The notes under the pieces are model-generated. The model was not told the DNA's origin, searched no databases, and saw only the letters and a list, made by a program, of their open reading frames with translations. The position numbers and the translations under genes were made by a program. DNA of 59,892 nucleotides from Bacteroidota bacterium (GTDB lineage Bacteria; Bacteroidota; Bacteroidia; UKL13-3): contig CANNQU010000011.1 of the NCBI GenBank assembly GCA_947507965.1, forward strand, positions 1 to 59,892. The letters run 5' to 3'. This document shows positions 8,981 through 18,212 of the stretch, in pieces; the stretch's first letter is position 1, and the number at the start of each line of letters is the position of its first letter.

Positions 8981-10561
8981 CTAATTCTTAAAACTCGGCA
9001 TTATTTCTTTAGCAACGGCTTCTAATTTATTGGTGATCTCATCGTTATAGTTTCCTTTTTTCAGATCAGCCAACACTTCTTTATGCTTCAACTCTAGTAA
9101 TTGCAGAAACGCAGCCTCAAATTCGCGAACTTTATTCACCGGAATATCATTCATCAATCCTTTGGTTCCAAGATAAATTATGGCTACTTGTTTTTCCACC
9201 GGAACCGGACTGTATTGGCCTTGTTTTAATATCTCCACATTACGAATACCTTTGCTCAACACAGCTTTTGTTGCGGCATCGAGGTCAGATCCAAATTTAG
9301 AAAACGCCTCTAATTCACGAAATTGTGCCTGATCTAATTTCAACGTACCGGCTACTTTTTTCATCGATTTTATTTGCGCATTTCCACCCACACGTGAAAC
9401 GGATATTCCCACGTTGATGGCAGGACGAACCCCTGCGTTAAACAAGTTCGACTCTAAAAATATTTGTCCGTCGGTGATCGAAATTACGTTGGTAGGAATG
9501 TATGCCGAAACGTCGCCAGCCTGTGTTTCGATGATGGGTAATGCCGTTAATGAACCTCCGCCTTTAACCATTCCTTTCATCGAATCGGGAAGGTCGTTCA
9601 TTTTTTGGGCGATACTATCATTCGAATTTACTTTAGCCGCACGCTCTAGAAGTCGAGAGTGCAGATAGAATACATCCCCAGGGTAAGCTTCTCGTCCTGG
9701 AGGACGTTTTAACAATAAGGATACTTCACGATAAGCCACTGCTTGTTTCGATAAATCATCGTAAACAATCAAGGCAGCTCTGCCCGAATCGCGGAAGAAC
9801 TCGCCAATAGCGGCTCCTGCAAAGGGTGCAAAAAATTGCATCGGAGCAGGAGAAGAGGCTGCCGATGATACCACTACCGTATAAGGCATGGCACCTTTTT
9901 CTTCTAATGCTTTCACCACCTGAGCTACCGTAGAAGCTTTTTGTCCGATAGCCACATAGATACAAAATACCGGTTGACCGGCATCATAAAATTCCCTTTG
10001 ATTGATGATGGTATCAATAGCAACGGCCGTTTTACCTGTTTGACGGTCGCCAATGATCAGCTCTCGCTGTCCTCGGCCAATAGGAATCATCGCATCAATT
10101 GCTTTGATACCCGTTTGCAATGGTTCTTTTACCGGCTCACGAAAAATAACACCTGGCGCTTTACGTTCCAGAGGCATTTCATAAAACGGTCCTTCAATAG
10201 CACCTTTACCATCGATAGGGTTTCCAAGGGTATCGATTACTCGACCCAGCATTTTCTCGCTCACGTTAATGGATGCAATTCGACGCGTACGTGTTACCGT
10301 ATCACCCTCTTTCACACCTTGGCTTGAACCCAATAATACAGCACCGATATTATCCTCTTCCAAGTTTAATACGATACCTTTAATTTTATTGCCGAATTCG
10401 ATGAGCTCCCCGCTTTGAACCTGCGTTAGGCCATAAATACGGGCAATACCATCACCCACTTGTAGCACGGTTCCGGTTTCTTCCAATTCAGCTTCTGATT
10501 TGAAGTTCGATAACTGTTGGCGAATTATCGCCGATACTTCATCTGGTCTTACGTCAGCCAT
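8981..10561 (-). CDS. atpA: ATP synthase F1 subunit alpha
   Basis: The 526-residue alpha subunit, non-catalytic nucleotide-binding partner of beta in the F1 hexamer. It has the P-loop GDRQTGKT near residue 171, the [12 protein letters not shown] segment, and the family signature [17 protein letters not shown] in the C-terminal third. The length is normal. ATG 10561 gives the expected N-terminus ([17 protein letters not shown]). It lies 31 nt from atpH. Confidence 0.98.
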   Translation of the reverse strand: MADVRPDEVSAIIRQQLSNFKSEAELEETGTVLQVGDGIARIYGLTQVQSGELIEFGNKIKGIVLNLEEDNIGAVLLGSSQGVKEGDTVTRTRRIASINVSEKMLGRVIDTLGNPIDGKGAIEGPFYEMPLERKAPGVIFREPVKEPLQTGIKAIDAMIPIGRGQRELIIGDRQTGKTAVAIDTIINQREFYDAGQPVFCIYVAIGQKASTVAQVVKALEEKGAMPYTVVVSSAASSPAPMQFFAPFAGAAIGEFFRDSGRAALIVYDDLSKQAVAYREVSLLLKRPPGREAYPGDVFYLHSRLLERAAKVNSNDSIAQKMNDLPDSMKGMVKGGGSLTALPIIETQAGDVSAYIPTNVISITDGQIFLESNLFNAGVRPAINVGISVSRVGGNAQIKSMKKVAGTLKLDQAQFRELEAFSKFGSDLDAATKAVLSKGIRNVEILKQGQYSPVPVEKQVAIIYLGTKGLMNDIPVNKVREFEAAFLQLLELKHKEVLADLKKGNYNDEITNKLEAVAKEIMPSFKN

Positions 10562-10592
10562 TGTATTTTGTGAATTATAATTTTAAAAAATA

Positions 10593-11129
10593 TTAATCTA
10601 ATAAATGCAGTTTTAAGTTATTTAACTGCCTGGCAATGCTGTCATCGAACAGTTTGTCGCCTACTTGTATTTTTATCCCTCCGATAAGCTTGGCGTCAAC
10701 CTTGCATTCTAACTCAATCGTTTTGCCTGTTTGGCTTTGCAAATTGCTCTTTATTTGTTGCTTCACCTCCTCATTAATGGCGGTAGCAGTAGTAACCGAT
10801 GCCGTAACGATATTATTATGAGCCTTAAACAACTCCAAAAACTCGGTAGCTATAGCAACCAAATATTTCTCCCTCCGTTTTTTAATAATGGTACGAATAA
10901 ACACCAGGCTAAGTTTATTGAAATAGGGCAAAAAAATGCCTTCCAACACGCCTGTTTTCTTATCGCCATCGATAATTGGGCTTTTAAGAATTGAAATGAG
11001 AGAATGATTTTCGTTGCACGTTTTCACAAACAGTTTCATGTCGGCATGAACCAGTTCCAGGTTTTTTTGTTCGATAGCCAAATCGAATAATGATAAGGCG
11101 TAACGGACGGATATTCTAATCTCTGACAT
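10593..11129 (-). CDS. atpH: ATP synthase F1 subunit delta
   Basis: A 178-residue delta (OSCP) subunit joining the peripheral stalk to the top of F1. The N-terminal helical domain starts ISVRYALSLFDLAIEQ and the C-terminal domain ends with the conserved LIGGIKIQVGDKLFDDSIARQL element. It lies between atpF (20 nt away) and atpA (31 nt away), the standard order. Confidence 0.95.
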   Translation of the reverse strand: MSEIRISVRYALSLFDLAIEQKNLELVHADMKLFVKTCNENHSLISILKSPIIDGDKKTGVLEGIFLPYFNKLSLVFIRTIIKKRREKYLVAIATEFLELFKAHNNIVTASVTTATAINEEVKQQIKSNLQSQTGKTIELECKVDAKLIGGIKIQVGDKLFDDSIARQLNNLKLHLLD

Positions 11130-11149
11130 TTTCTTTTTCGCTTACGCTA

Positions 11150-11644
11150 TTAGTTTAAATGAAAATCATGAATCGCCTTGTTTACCAATTCTTCCTGTTC
11201 CTTATTCGATTCGAGTTTCTTACGCACTAAGCGTTCAGCAATTTCGATACTATAGGATGCCACTTGGTTTTTTAAATCGTTGATGGCTGCCGTTTTCTCA
11301 CGTTCAATATTTTCTTTAGCGTGCGCAATCATTTTCTTACCTTCACTATCTGCGGAAGTTTTTGCTTGCGCAATAATACTTTCCTTCATTTCCTTCGCTT
11401 CACGTAAAATGGCTTCACGTTCGGAGCGAGCTTGAGCCAGTAACTTCTCGTTTTCTGCCTGCATGCTTGCCATCTGCTTTTTTGCTTCTTCGGCCTGATC
11501 TAATGCCTCGGTGATCGCGTTTTCTCTTTCACCAAGAGCCTTTAGTATAGGCTTCCACGCATATTTCCCTAGGATATACAATACGATTCCGAATGTAATG
11601 AGCATCCAAAACAATAAACCTGGGTCGGGTGTAATTAAATTCAT
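11150..11644 (-). CDS. atpF: ATP synthase F0 subunit b
   Basis: A 164-residue peripheral-stalk subunit: one membrane helix (residues ~8-28) followed by a long charged helix rich in Ala, Glu and Lys that dimerises as the stator. The start [20 protein letters not shown] is typical. Gene order and spacing fit the F0 block. Confidence 0.96.
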   Translation of the reverse strand: MNLITPDPGLLFWMLITFGIVLYILGKYAWKPILKALGERENAITEALDQAEEAKKQMASMQAENEKLLAQARSEREAILREAKEMKESIIAQAKTSADSEGKKMIAHAKENIEREKTAAINDLKNQVASYSIEIAERLVRKKLESNKEQEELVNKAIHDFHLN

Positions 11645-11720
11645 TTGATATTATTAATTAGTATTGAGAAGTAATTAAGGTACTGAAACTATTCCGATGG
11701 TTATCGGAAAGTACAGGTCC

Positions 11721-11990
<270 letters not shown>

Positions 11991-12032
11991 TTAAAAATTG
12001 ATGTTATAATTGTGTTTGAAATTGAGTTTAAA

Positions 12033-13151
12033 CTAATGGTGTTCCGGCACTTCTATAGCCGAACTGAAATAGATTGAGGATAGCAAGGTAAAAACAAAAG
12101 CCTGTAAAAAGGCAACGAGCAAATCGAGACAGAACATAAATACGGTAAACAACACCGATACCACGGAGACGCCATAACCTGCTGCCACACTTTTAGCTCC
12201 AAAAATAAAGATCAGACTGTAAAAAGCCAAAGCAATAATATGCCCTGCTGTAATATTGGCAAACAAACGAATCATTAACACAAATGGGCGTAATACGAAC
12301 CCCAAAATTTCTATTGGCGTCAATATAATAAGAACCCATTTTGGAACTCCCGGCATGGCCACAATATGTCCCCAATAATGTTTGTTGGCGATGAAAATAA
12401 TGACGATTAAAATTACGATGGCTAAAAAGAATGGGATAGCAATATTACCGGTAAGATTTGCACCGCCTGGAAAAAAGGGAATTAAACCCAAAAGGTTACC
12501 AAAAAATATAAAAAAGAAAATGGTAAGTAGTAACGGCATAAAACGCTTATAGTTTGTTCCAAGCGTTGGCTTCGCAATGTCATCCCGAACAAAAAGAATT
12601 AAAGGTTCTAACCACGACTGCAGGCCTTTAGGAGCTTTGCCTTCGCGTGTTTTATAACTCCTGGCAACGGTAAGAAAAACGAAGAGTAATAAAGCCGCTG
12701 ATACAAATAGCGAGAGTACATTTTTGGTAATCGAAAAATCGTAAACTTTTACATCTACCAGGGTAAGCAGGCCCTCTTTGGTCTCATAATCCAATAAGGA
12801 AATCTTACCCTCTTTCATTTCGTATCCATTATACTTCCGTTCTTCGCCATGATGCGGTTCAAAGTTACTCGAGAGGAATACATCCAAACCTTTTGTTTTA
12901 GAGTATAGAATACAAGGAAGTGGTATGGTAAAATCTCCGATGATGTGCCAGTCGTGTTCATCACCAATATGGCCCATAATCATTTTCCCGGCATTAAAAC
13001 CCTCTGTATGTTCTTGAGTTGTTGTAACCGCAGTGTCGGTTTCTGCTTTTTGTTCTACTTGTGAATAGGCGTTTACATTAAAAAACGTCACAAATAGCAC
13101 CAAAAGGCTGAAAACTTTTACGTAAAAAAAACATGAAACCTTTGCTGACAT
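12033..13151 (-). CDS. atpB: ATP synthase F0 subunit a, with long N-terminal extension
   Basis: A 372-residue subunit a, the half-channel subunit that works against the c ring. The essential Arg lies near residue 294 in MIRLFANITAGH. About 130 residues precede the first core helix, starting with a signal-peptide-like segment (hydrophobic to residue ~30, then a Glu/Thr-rich stretch). Bacteroidota AtpB proteins commonly have such an extension and it may be processed. The gene is 6 nt from the AtpI-like gene. Confidence 0.95.
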   Translation of the reverse strand: MSAKVSCFFYVKVFSLLVLFVTFFNVNAYSQVEQKAETDTAVTTTQEHTEGFNAGKMIMGHIGDEHDWHIIGDFTIPLPCILYSKTKGLDVFLSSNFEPHHGEERKYNGYEMKEGKISLLDYETKEGLLTLVDVKVYDFSITKNVLSLFVSAALLLFVFLTVARSYKTREGKAPKGLQSWLEPLILFVRDDIAKPTLGTNYKRFMPLLLTIFFFIFFGNLLGLIPFFPGGANLTGNIAIPFFLAIVILIVIIFIANKHYWGHIVAMPGVPKWVLIILTPIEILGFVLRPFVLMIRLFANITAGHIIALAFYSLIFIFGAKSVAAGYGVSVVSVLFTVFMFCLDLLVAFLQAFVFTLLSSIYFSSAIEVPEHH

Positions 13152-13157
13152 TGAACT

Positions 13158-13550
13158 TTACTTATTTTGATTTTCCTTTATTTCGGGTCGCAAGTTAGGA
13201 AAAAGATTAACAATTTCAAACCCTGTATATAAAAAATATAAAATTATAAAAACAATGGCCTCACTCAGGCTGTTTTTTCCCATTACCAGCAGTGAAATAA
13301 GCAGCATCATTAAGCTTCCGAACAGCCTGATGAGGGTAGTGAAATAGAATGCGTAAATAAATTTTTTTGACTCTTGCTTCAAGCTTTTGGTGAGCATCGA
13401 GTAAATTAATATCGTAAGCAACATAAAAAAGACGATACTTACTAAATAAAATGGCGCCACGTTAAATGTGGGAAGAAAAAAGTTTATACCATACAAGGCA
13501 AAAACCAAAAAAAGACTAAAGAGCGTGATTTTAACGATGAATTTACGCAT
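13158..13550 (-). CDS. AtpI-like small membrane protein, first gene of the atp operon
   Basis: A 130-residue protein with four predicted membrane helices (about 5-25, 35-55, 65-90, 98-118) and a short charged tail. Its place directly ahead of atpB, with a 6-nt gap, is that of AtpI/AtpZ, which in other bacteria aid c-ring assembly or cation supply. Sequence similarity to AtpI is weak by eye, so the role rests on position, size and topology. The 97 nt to the divergent sucC must hold the operon promoter; I cannot place a clear -7 box there on this strand. Confidence 0.6.
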   Translation of the reverse strand: MRKFIVKITLFSLFLVFALYGINFFLPTFNVAPFYLVSIVFFMLLTILIYSMLTKSLKQESKKFIYAFYFTTLIRLFGSLMMLLISLLVMGKNSLSEAIVFIILYFLYTGFEIVNLFPNLRPEIKENQNK

Positions 13551-13599
13551 GATATACTACGGCTTGAAAAAAATTACTTCGCATTCCCATTTCAAACAT

Positions 13600-13607
13600 T
13601 ATTTTTG
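13600..13607 (+). promoter_or_regulatory. -7 box of sucC (TATTTTTG)
   Basis: Exact TAnnTTTG, 40 nt before the sucC ATG. A TTCG (13578-13581) 18 nt upstream may be a weak -33 element. Confidence 0.5.
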
Positions 13608-13647
13608 CGCGAAATTATAATTATTAATTCATTATTTTTTCTCATCC

Positions 13648-14859
13648 ATGAATATTCACGAATATCAAGCGAAAGAAGTACTAAAAAAGTACGGGGTTGC
13701 AGTGCAAGAAGGTATTGTTGCCTCCACCACAGAGGAGGCAGTGGCCGCTGCAACACAGTTACAGACCCAAACGGGAACGCAGTTTTTTGTAATAAAGGCA
13801 CAAATACATGCCGGTGGACGAGGTAAAGGAAAAATTGAAGGAACCGATTTCAGGGGCGTAATGGTGGCTAAGAGCCTTGACGACCTAAAACAAAAAGCAG
13901 CCGGTATTTTAGGCGGCAACCTAATAACCATTCAAACTGGGGAGAAGGGCAAATTGGTAAACAAAGTGTTGATTGCTCAGGATGTTTACTATCCTGGTGC
14001 CAACCCTACTAAAGAATTTTATCTTAGTATGTTGCTCGATAGAGCCACCGGTACCAATGTAATAATATATACAACAGAGGGAGGAATGGACATTGAGGAG
14101 GTAGCACATCATTCACCGGAAAAATTATTTAAAGAACATATTGACCCCCGTGTTGGCTTGCAAGGATTTCAAGCCCGCAAGATTGCTTTTAACTTGGGTT
14201 TAAGCGGCGAGGCAAATAAGCAGATGGTTAAGTTTGTTGGCAATTTATACAAAGCTTTTGTGGCCAACGATTGCGAGATGATTGAAATAAACCCATTGTT
14301 TAAAACCAGTGATGATAAGATAATTGCCGTAGATGCAAAGCTTAGTTTCGACGATAATGGTATTGAGCGTCATCCCGACCTAATGGCATTGCGTGATGAA
14401 AGTGAAGAAGACCCGACAGAAGTAGAGGCAAAAAAATCGAACCTCAACTATGTTAAACTCGACGGTAATGTAGGGTGTATGGTAAATGGGGCCGGGCTGG
14501 CCATGGCAACGATGGATATTATAAAACTTAGCGGAGGAGAACCGGCAAACTTCTTAGATGTTGGAGGGAGTGCGAATGCTACCACCGTTGAAGCTGGCTT
14601 CCGTATCATTCTTTCCGATCCCAATGTAAAGGCTATTTTAATCAATATTTTTGGTGGTATTGTTCGATGCGACCGTGTAGCACAAGGAGTGGTGGATGCG
14701 TATAAAAATATTGGAAATATCCATGTGCCTATCATCGTACGTTTGCAGGGAACCAACGCAGCAGAAGCGAAAAAACTGATTGATGAGAGTGGTTTAAAGG
14801 TGCAATCGGCAATTCAGTTGAAGGAAGCGGCTGAATTGGTAAGTCAGGTATTGAAATAG
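13648..14859 (+). CDS. sucC: succinate--CoA ligase (ADP-forming) subunit beta
   Basis: A 403-residue TCA-cycle enzyme subunit that makes ATP (or GTP) from succinyl-CoA. It starts with the conserved MNIHEYQAKEVLKKYGV and has the ATP-grasp domain (FVIKAQIHAGGRGKG near 50-64). The C-terminal ligase domain shows FLDVGGSAN and LINIFGGIVRCD, the latter near residue 330. Full length. The alpha subunit gene sucD is not adjacent. It is transcribed divergently from the ATP synthase operon and converges on the ABM-domain gene 16 nt downstream. Confidence 0.97.
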   Translation: MNIHEYQAKEVLKKYGVAVQEGIVASTTEEAVAAATQLQTQTGTQFFVIKAQIHAGGRGKGKIEGTDFRGVMVAKSLDDLKQKAAGILGGNLITIQTGEKGKLVNKVLIAQDVYYPGANPTKEFYLSMLLDRATGTNVIIYTTEGGMDIEEVAHHSPEKLFKEHIDPRVGLQGFQARKIAFNLGLSGEANKQMVKFVGNLYKAFVANDCEMIEINPLFKTSDDKIIAVDAKLSFDDNGIERHPDLMALRDESEEDPTEVEAKKSNLNYVKLDGNVGCMVNGAGLAMATMDIIKLSGGEPANFLDVGGSANATTVEAGFRIILSDPNVKAILINIFGGIVRCDRVAQGVVDAYKNIGNIHVPIIVRLQGTNAAEAKKLIDESGLKVQSAIQLKEAAELVSQVLK

Positions 14860-14875
14860 TTCTACAGCCCTGATT

Positions 14876-15160
14876 TTAAGCCTCCTGGGTGCTCCAAGCC
14901 ATGGGTTTTGCGGCAAACATTACTTTTGTTTTTGCCCAAGTATCCTCAAATAAAGCGGAAGTACGATAATGATCTAGATGTTGTGTTGATTGCCAATGGC
15001 TAAGGGTAAAAAATATTTCCGGATTCATCGTATCCTGAACCAAGGTAACCCCTTCACACCCATCATAAGAATTGATCTTCAGCTTTACGCTTTGATATAG
15101 CAACTGGAAATTTTCAATTTCCGATGATTTGAAATGCATTTTAACGATTCGTGTTATCAT
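14876..15160 (-). CDS. ABM-domain protein (antibiotic biosynthesis monooxygenase / quinol monooxygenase fold)
   Basis: A 94-residue single-domain protein. The start IVKMHFKSSEIENFQLLY and the centre EIFFTLSHWQSTQHLDHYRTS fit the dimeric alpha-beta ABM fold, where the conserved Trp and the His/Tyr helix line the cavity. Members range from quinol monooxygenases to heme-degrading enzymes and many with no known activity, so no substrate is assigned. It stands alone between sucC and the SAM hydrolase. Confidence 0.8.
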   Translation of the reverse strand: MITRIVKMHFKSSEIENFQLLYQSVKLKINSYDGCEGVTLVQDTMNPEIFFTLSHWQSTQHLDHYRTSALFEDTWAKTKVMFAAKPMAWSTQEA

Positions 15161-15258
15161 ACTTTTTGGGGTGGGATGTGAGAGACGATAATAGCATTAA
15201 GGCTATGGGTACGATTCGTTTTGAATGTCAGAAAACATCCCTTTTATTAATTTTACGT

Positions 15259-16029
15259 TTAAACAAATTCAAAAATAATGGGCGATTTAATCTGCATTCC
15301 CAATAAGCTGCCGGCATCACCGTTATTAATAGCAATCTCAAGTAAGCCCATGCTGTTAATAATACACACGAACTCCCCTTCTAGTACCGCATAATAACTT
15401 TCTTTGATTCCTTCAATTTTTTCGCCATGTGGAAGATGAACGAGTACCTTTCTTCCTTTTTGATAGCGAACAAATTCATCCTGATGCAGGTTCGTGATAC
15501 AATTCCCATACTTATCTTTAGCTAAGATTTGCGCCATTAAACGATTTCCAATGATACTTGGCAGTGGTTGCAAAAACGATTTAAAACGGGAGATGGGGAC
15601 AAACAATTCATCACTTCGGGTATTATTAAGGATATGTTGTGCTGCAAAAGCAAATTTCATATAGCGACTTTCCTTTAAAATAGCATCCAATTTCACCTCG
15701 TACATCGGTGTTTCTATTCCTGGTAGAACCAATGAAAGCACCCCATTATCGAGAGCCAAAAAATGATGTGTCAGATAGTGGGTATAGAGTAAACGTTTAT
15801 GCAATACAAAACTACTGTCAACATCAATAATATGAAGTGTTTCGTTGGGGAAATAGGAATAACTGTTTTGCAGGTAAAAAGCAGCTTGGGAGATATTCCT
15901 AAGATGGATATCCGTATTTATTTCTGTGACCACTAAATCCATGAATTCACGATACAAAATCCCTTTGAACACCGAAACATAGACGGATTCACGTCCAGCA
16001 TCTGTCGTTATCGTAATATTGTGGCGCAT
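15259..16029 (-). CDS. SAM hydrolase family (DUF62, SAM hydroxide adenosyltransferase), divergent
   Basis: A 256-residue protein. Family landmarks are TTDAGRESVYVSVFKG (N-terminal SAM/adenosine site), NISQAAFYLQNSYSYFP, FLALDNG (near 93), DKYGNCITN (start of the C-terminal barrel) and NSMGLLEIAINNGDA near the end. Known members split SAM into adenosine and methionine with water, or are chlorinases/fluorinases. The usual DPGVG..R loop is replaced, and the position expected to hold the catalytic His (in F-A-P-V-A-A-H) reads F-V-P-I-S-R-F, so activity is doubtful. It is divergent from phoH, a neighbourhood I recall from other Bacteroidota. Confidence 0.75.
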   Translation of the reverse strand: MRHNITITTDAGRESVYVSVFKGILYREFMDLVVTEINTDIHLRNISQAAFYLQNSYSYFPNETLHIIDVDSSFVLHKRLLYTHYLTHHFLALDNGVLSLVLPGIETPMYEVKLDAILKESRYMKFAFAAQHILNNTRSDELFVPISRFKSFLQPLPSIIGNRLMAQILAKDKYGNCITNLHQDEFVRYQKGRKVLVHLPHGEKIEGIKESYYAVLEGEFVCIINSMGLLEIAINNGDAGSLLGMQIKSPIIFEFV

Positions 16030-16087
16030 TGTTTAAACTGTGTGTATAAACTGTGAGTGTTAAATTATCACAGTAACATTTCTCTTT

Positions 16088-16095
16088 TATCTTTG
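16088..16095 (+). promoter_or_regulatory. -7 box of phoH (TATCTTTG)
   Basis: Exact TAnnTTTG, 49 nt before the phoH start, in the phoH/SAM hydrolase divergent gap. Confidence 0.55.
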
Positions 16096-16144
16096 TGGCA
16101 AAAATATATTATATTTTATTATTTCTAATTTATAAAATTAAACT

Positions 16145-17101
16145 TTGATAGAGAAAACCATAATATTGAATGAAATGGAGCCTGCCGCATTTTGGGGCAC
16201 CAACAATATTAACCTGCGGCATTTGCAGAATAAGTTCCCGAAGCTAAAAATCATTGCACGAGGCTCTGAATTAAAAGTTACGGGTGAAGTAAGTGAAATT
16301 GAACAATTGAACACGAAAATCAACCAATTAATCAATTCTTTACAAAATAACGGCTCGTTAAACGAAGGCAAAGTAAATGAAATTTTGGAACGCTCTGATT
16401 CTGATATAACGCAGACTGACGCAGACATTTTGGTGTATGGTCAAGCCGGAAAAATCATAAAAGTTCGCACGGCAAATCAACGAAAATTAGTAGCGCATGT
16501 TAGTAAAAACGATATCGTTTTCGCTATTGGCCCTGCCGGCACAGGCAAAACCTATACTGCCGTGGCTCTTGCGGTTCGTGCCTTACGAAACAAGGAGGTA
16601 AAGCGTATTATTTTAGCCCGACCTGCCGTTGAAGCCGGCGAGAATCTGGGTTTCCTTCCGGGTGATTTAAAAGAGAAAATCGACCCCTATCTACGTCCGC
16701 TTTATGACGCTCTTGAAGATATGATTGCCGCCGACAAGCTAAAACTTTACCTTGAAAACAGAACCATAGAAGTAGCTCCCATGGCCTTTATGAGAGGCCG
16801 GACATTGGATAATGCATTTATTATTTTAGATGAAGCTCAAAATGCAACACAGCCGCAATTGCGAATGTTTTTAACTCGTATGGGCCCCAATGCAAAGGTT
16901 ATCATCACCGGAGATTTAACCCAAATTGATTTACCAAGAAGAAATATGAGTGGCTTGGCGCCGGCCATCAAAATACTCAGCGACATCAAAGGCATCAAAG
17001 TGCAGCACCTTGATGTGACGGATGTTGTTCGACACCGACTCGTTAAAGATATTATTTTAGCCTATGATCAATTAAGCCTGGATCAAGAGAAAGAAATCTA
17101 A
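16145..17101 (+). CDS. PhoH family ATPase
   Basis: A 318-residue cytoplasmic ATPase. An N-terminal KH-like segment (residues ~1-75) is followed by the PhoH domain with P-loop GPAGTGKT near 129, ARPAVEAGE, and Walker B ILDEAQNAT near 230. It ends with the RNMSGL and VVRHRLVKDI elements of the family. Relatives are RNA helicase or ribonuclease-associated proteins induced by phosphate limitation; the role here is not shown. The likely start is TTG 16145, because homologues begin with the same IEKTI..L block; an ATG at 16175 would remove it. Confidence 0.9.
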   Translation: MIEKTIILNEMEPAAFWGTNNINLRHLQNKFPKLKIIARGSELKVTGEVSEIEQLNTKINQLINSLQNNGSLNEGKVNEILERSDSDITQTDADILVYGQAGKIIKVRTANQRKLVAHVSKNDIVFAIGPAGTGKTYTAVALAVRALRNKEVKRIILARPAVEAGENLGFLPGDLKEKIDPYLRPLYDALEDMIAADKLKLYLENRTIEVAPMAFMRGRTLDNAFIILDEAQNATQPQLRMFLTRMGPNAKVIITGDLTQIDLPRRNMSGLAPAIKILSDIKGIKVQHLDVTDVVRHRLVKDIILAYDQLSLDQEKEI

Positions 17102-17115
17102 ATTGATTAACTTGC

Positions 17116-17123
17116 TATATTTG
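17116..17123 (+). promoter_or_regulatory. -7 box of purC (TATATTTG)
   Basis: Exact TAnnTTTG, 87 nt before purC, in the phoH-purC gap. Confidence 0.45.
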
Positions 17124-17210
17124 CCGCAAATACGGAGAGGCAAATCTAGGTTCCATGAATTAAAGATACCCTCAAGGCATAACAATTAAACCATCTAAAT
17201 CATTCCAATC

Positions 17211-18170
17211 ATGCGTGAAGCTTTAATGTCAACCAACTATTTTTTCCCGAATCAAAAAAAATTCATCAGAGGAAAAGTACGAGATGTATATGAAATTGGC
17301 GAAGAACATCTGGTGGTGATAACCAGTGACCGGATTTCAGCATTCGACCATGTTTTAGCAAGAGCCATTCCGTACAAAGGGCAGGTACTAAATCAAATTG
17401 CAGCAAAATTTTTAAAAGACGTAACCCATATTGTGCCTACCTGGCTTACGCATACTCCCGACCCCAATGTATCGGTTGGAATACGTTGTACTCCTTTCAA
17501 AGTGGAGATGGTTGTAAGAGGGTATCTTAGCGGGCACGCCTGGAGAGAGTATCAAAGTGGCAAACGATTGATTTGTGGTGCCAGCATGCCCGATGGGATG
17601 AAAGAAAGTGATCGATTCCCTCACCCTCTTATTACGCCATCATCCAAAGCCGAAACGGGGCATGATCTCGATTTATCGCCTCTTGAAATCGTAGAACAAA
17701 ACTATATGTCGCAAGTTCAATTGGATGAAGTGATGGCCATAGCGCTTAAATTATATGAATACGGCCATAATGAAGCTCGCGAAAAAGGCTTGATTTTGGT
17801 TGACACCAAATACGAGTTTGGTGTAAAAAATGATATCATTTATCTACTCGACGAAATACATACCCCCGACTCTTCACGTTATTTTTATTTAGAGGGCTAT
17901 GAAGAGCGTCAGAAAAATAAGGAACCTCAAAAGCAACTTTCAAAGGAATTTGTTCGTCAATGGTTAATTGAAAATGGCTTTCAAGGCCTAGAAGGGCAAA
18001 TTGTTCCAGTGATGAATGACGAAATTGTGGATTCCATTACGGATCGATACATTGAATTATACGAAAAGATTGTGGGGATGCCATTTGAAAAAACCGATTA
18101 TACCAATATACTACATCGGGTAGAAAGCAATATATTGAACCACTTGAAAGAACTTGGGTATAAAAATTGA
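17211..18170 (+). CDS. purC: phosphoribosylaminoimidazole-succinocarboxamide synthase
   Basis: SAICAR synthase of 319 residues, joining aspartate to CAIR with ATP in purine synthesis. Motifs: GKVRDVYEIG near 22, ITSDRISAFDH near 37, VVRGYLSGHAWREY near 104 and VDTKYEFG near 200. The length fits the longer PurC class seen in yeast and Bacteroidota. The start may be 17211 or the ATG at 17226, which gives MSTNYFFPNQ. No other pur genes are adjacent. Confidence 0.96.
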   Translation: MREALMSTNYFFPNQKKFIRGKVRDVYEIGEEHLVVITSDRISAFDHVLARAIPYKGQVLNQIAAKFLKDVTHIVPTWLTHTPDPNVSVGIRCTPFKVEMVVRGYLSGHAWREYQSGKRLICGASMPDGMKESDRFPHPLITPSSKAETGHDLDLSPLEIVEQNYMSQVQLDEVMAIALKLYEYGHNEAREKGLILVDTKYEFGVKNDIIYLLDEIHTPDSSRYFYLEGYEERQKNKEPQKQLSKEFVRQWLIENGFQGLEGQIVPVMNDEIVDSITDRYIELYEKIVGMPFEKTDYTNILHRVESNILNHLKELGYKN

Positions 18171-18176
18171 AAACAC

Positions 18177-18184
18177 TATATTCG
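18177..18184 (+). promoter_or_regulatory. probable -7 box (TATATTCG)
   Basis: TAnnTTTG with one change (TTCG), 28 nt before the NHL-protein start. The same TTCG variant recurs before both tRNA-Leu genes. Confidence 0.4.
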
Positions 18185-18212
18185 CAACTAAATAACACTA
18201 TTTCCATTTCAT

